Source of the DNA: CATQHD01 sp965202675
GTDB taxonomy: Bacteria > Actinomycetota > Acidimicrobiia > Spongiisociales > Spongiisociaceae
Direction of reading: 5' to 3'
Assembly (NCBI GenBank): GCA_965202675.1
Contig: OZ241842.1
Span: 2,108,001 to 2,172,000 of the forward strand
DNA length: 64,000 bases
Below the pieces are notes generated by a model that worked only from the letters and a program-made list of their open reading frames with translations, had not been told where the DNA came from and searched no databases. Positions 63,301 to 64,000 of the stretch are shown one piece after another. The translations under genes were made by a program, and so were the position numbers. Position 1 is the first letter of the stretch, and every line of letters begins with the position of its first letter.

Positions 63301-64000
63301 TCCGGTCAACTGGTTGCTGTATAGGGCCAGTTGGTTCAGTTTGGTGAGTTGGGCGAGTTCTGGTGGTATTGGTCCGGTCAACTGATTGTTGTGTAGGTCC
63401 AGCAAGGTCAGTTCGGTGAGTTGGGCGAGTTCTGGTGGTATTGGTCCGGTCAACTGGTTGTCGCTCAGGTTCAGTTGGTTCAGGTTGGTGAGTTGGGTGA
63501 GTTCTGGTGGTATTGGTCCGGTCAACTGGTTGCCGTTCAGGTTCAGTTGGTTCAGGTTGGTGAGTTGGGTGAGTTCGGGGGGTATTGTTCCGGTCAACTG
63601 ATTATCGTATAGGTTCAGCCATTCCAGGTTGGTGAGTTGGGCGAGTTCGGGGGGTATTGGTCCGGTCAACTGATTGTTGTGTAGGTCCAGCAAGACCAGT
63701 TCGGTGAGTTGGGCGAGTTCGGCAGGTATTGGTCCGGTCAACTGGTTGCCGTTCAGGTACAGCCATTCCAGGTTGGTGAGTTGGCCGAGTTCGGGAGGTA
63801 TTGGTCCGGTTAACTCGTTGCTGTATAGGGCCAGTTGGTTCAGGTTGGTGAGTTGGGTGAGTTCTGTGGGTATTGGTCCGGTCAACTGATTATCGTATAG
63901 GTTCAGCCATTCCAGGTTGGTGAGTTGGGTGAGTTCTGGTGGTATGGTTCCGGTCAACTGATTGTTGTGTAGGTCCAGCGAGGTCAGTTCGGTGAGTTGG
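60304..64000 (-). CDS. Giant leucine-rich-repeat surface protein with three SLH domains (5' end beyond window)
   Basis: At least 1230 residues, open to the right edge; the first in-window start-like codon is an internal TTG, so the true start is outside. About 42 repeats of 24 residues follow the pattern LTxLxxLxLxxNQLTGxIPxxLxQ, the plant-type extracellular LRR. The C-terminus leaves the LRRs at LYLGGNQFTGPIP, passes a Cys pair region (LLCPVLFTGRFCDDD), and ends in three S-layer homology domains (GWGITQGCDRWNPRYCPQDSITRRQMAAFLHRAV; YIQWAVAAGVMQAPEGRFNPEGTVTRADMAEMMAAAF; ALRTAGVTAGCSTSPLRYCPDQPVTRAQMASFFARAL). SLH domains anchor proteins to cell-wall polymers, so this is a cell-surface adhesin or recognition protein. 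It is convergent with the MFS gene. Confidence 0.92.
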   Translation of the reverse strand, partial: QLTELTSLDLHNNQLTGTIPPELTQLTNLEWLNLYDNQLTGPIPTELTQLTNLNQLALYSNELTGPIPPELGQLTNLEWLYLNGNQLTGPIPAELAQLTELVLLDLHNNQLTGPIPPELAQLTNLEWLNLYDNQLTGTIPPELTQLTNLNQLNLNGNQLTGPIPPELTQLTNLNQLNLSDNQLTGPIPPELAQLTELTLLDLHNNQLTGPIPPELAQLTKLNQLALYSNQLTGPIPPALAQLTNLEWLYLNGNQLTGPIPAALAQLTELALLDLHNNQLTGTIPPALAQLTNLEWLHLYDNQLTGTIPPELTQLTKLNQLNLYDNQLTGTIPPALAQLTKLNQLNLSDNQLTGTIPPALAQLTELALLDLHNNQLTGPIPPELTQLTKLNQLALYSNQLTGTIPPALSQLTNLEWLYLNGNQLTGPIPPELTQLTKLNQLNLSDNQLTGPIPPELTQLTELTLLDLHNNQLTGPIPPELTQLTKLNQLALYSNQLTGTIPPALSQLTNLEWLYLNGNQLTGPIPPELTQLTKLNQLNLSDNQLTGPIPPELTQLTELTLLDLHNNQLTGPIPPELTQLTKLNQLALYSNQLTGTIPPALSQLTNLEWLYLNGNQLTGPIPPELTQLTKLNQLNLSDNQLTGTIPPELTQLTKLTLLDLHNNQLTGPIPPELTQLTELTLLDLHNNQLTGPIPPELTQLTKLNQLALYSNQLTGPIPPELAQLTNLEWLYLNGNQLAGPIPAELAQLTELTLLDLHNNQLTGTIPPALAQLTNLEWLHLYDNQLTGTIPTELAQLTKLNQLNLYDNQLTGTIPPALTQLTKLNQLNLSDNQLTGPIPPELTQLTELTLLDLHNNQLTGTIPTELAQLTKLNQLALYSNQLTGPIPPELAQLTNLEWLYLNDNRLAGPIPAELAQLTELNHLNLNGNQLTGTIPAELAQLTNLEWLDLNGNQLTGPIPAELAQLTNLVLLDLHNNQLTGTIPPALSQLTNLGGLYLYENELTGTIPAELAQLTNLGRLYLGGNQFTGPIPAGLVQQLTYQLTELLCPVLFTGRFCDDDTTGHESSIETIAGWGITQGCDRWNPRYCPQDSITRRQMAAFLHRAVTHRVETEPAAAAAPVLNDVEESSSLRYIQWAVAAGVMQAPEGRFNPEGTVTRADMAEMMAAAFDHITPPPAASGIFEDMTGQPDAVIQAAEALRTAGVTAGCSTSPLRYCPDQPVTRAQMASFFARALS
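60990..64000. repeat. 72-bp tandem repeats of the LRR gene, with a 288-bp higher-order unit
   Basis: The basic period is 72 bp (24 codons). Between 62018 and 62881 three consecutive 288-bp blocks (four LRRs each) are nearly identical; landmarks such as GTGTAGGTCCAGCAAGGTCAG recur at 62018+, 62306+ and 62594+. Flanking repeats share the same modules in other orders. This indicates recent unequal recombination. Confidence 0.9.

Noticed and set aside
61082..63889. Plus-strand repetitive frames (SSVSWVSSGGIGPVNWL type)
   Set aside because: Antisense shadows of the 72-bp LRR repeat. No start signals or independent support.
60990..64000. CRISPR array
   Set aside because: The periodicity is 72 bp without unique spacers and is fully explained by the in-frame LRR coding repeat.

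Overview
The window looks like a chromosome segment of a high-GC actinobacterium. The evidence is a WhiB-family iron-sulfur regulator (21315-21563), strong GC bias in third codon positions, and GTG/TTG starts. No rRNA is present, so the lineage cannot be fixed. An uncultured, environmentally free-living or host-associated actinobacterium is my guess.

Layout. (1) 1-10126, minus strand: a composite defence operon, transcribed from high to low coordinates. The order is a small protein, an OLD/RloA-like AAA ATPase, a DUF4276 protein, hsdM, a membrane-anchored coiled-coil gene, hsdS, a DUF1828 protein and hsdR. hsdR runs off the left edge. The locus is decaying: hsdM carries two compensating frameshifts and the coiled-coil gene is split by an IS5-family insertion. 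hsdS is markedly AT-rich. (2) 10413-18095: a HigA-like antitoxin, then housekeeping or accessory genes (gamma-glutamyltransferase, flavin reductase, TlpA-like thioredoxin, VOC protein, zinc-ribbon membrane protein, M23 peptidase, FxsA). (3) 18132-24906: selA-selB, whiB, nfeD-like, a receiver-domain protein, a CorC/CNNM protein and tRNA-Pro(CGG). (4) 24958-28059, minus strand: five overlapping genes, made up of a 56-aa peptide, an MvdC/D-like ATP-grasp, a multi-TM protein, a hypothetical protein and an HTH-ImmA/IrrE metallopeptidase. This is a candidate peptide-modification or toxin system that I cannot match to a described one. (5) 28220-29458: an AAA_14/DUF4143 ATPase.

(6) 29503-33493: a dimethylglycine/sarcosine dehydrogenase-like flavoprotein and an MttB-family methyltransferase. 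(7) 33786-37136: two inverted copies of a roughly 435-bp promoter-bearing element flank an ornithine cyclodeaminase-like gene. One copy is interrupted by an IS110-family element that has a likely bridge-RNA leader. (8) 37210-41044: PEP carboxylase, then remnants of an AlbA_2-type gene and a ParA-like gene. (9) 41163-52000, minus strand: a large glycine-betaine-type ABC uptake locus. It has one ATPase, two unusually long permeases and three binding proteins; one binding protein contains an internal 984-bp duplication. (10) 52178-60094, plus strand: formate-tetrahydrofolate ligase, then an NAD-dependent selenocysteine formate dehydrogenase (in-frame UGA with a SECIS-like hairpin), then an MFS transporter. 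(11) 60304-64000, minus strand: a huge repetitive LRR-SLH surface protein that continues past the right edge.

How it fits together. The ABC systems would import betaine-like quaternary amines. MttB and the DMGDH-like enzyme would demethylate them onto tetrahydrofolate. Fhs would release formate with ATP gain, and the formate dehydrogenase would oxidise it to CO2 with NADH formation. SelA and SelB supply selenocysteine for that dehydrogenase. I did not see selC or selD here. The iron-sulfur domain normally at the N-terminus of the catalytic formate dehydrogenase subunit is encoded separately, at the end of the third operon gene. The pathway is inference from gene families and proximity.
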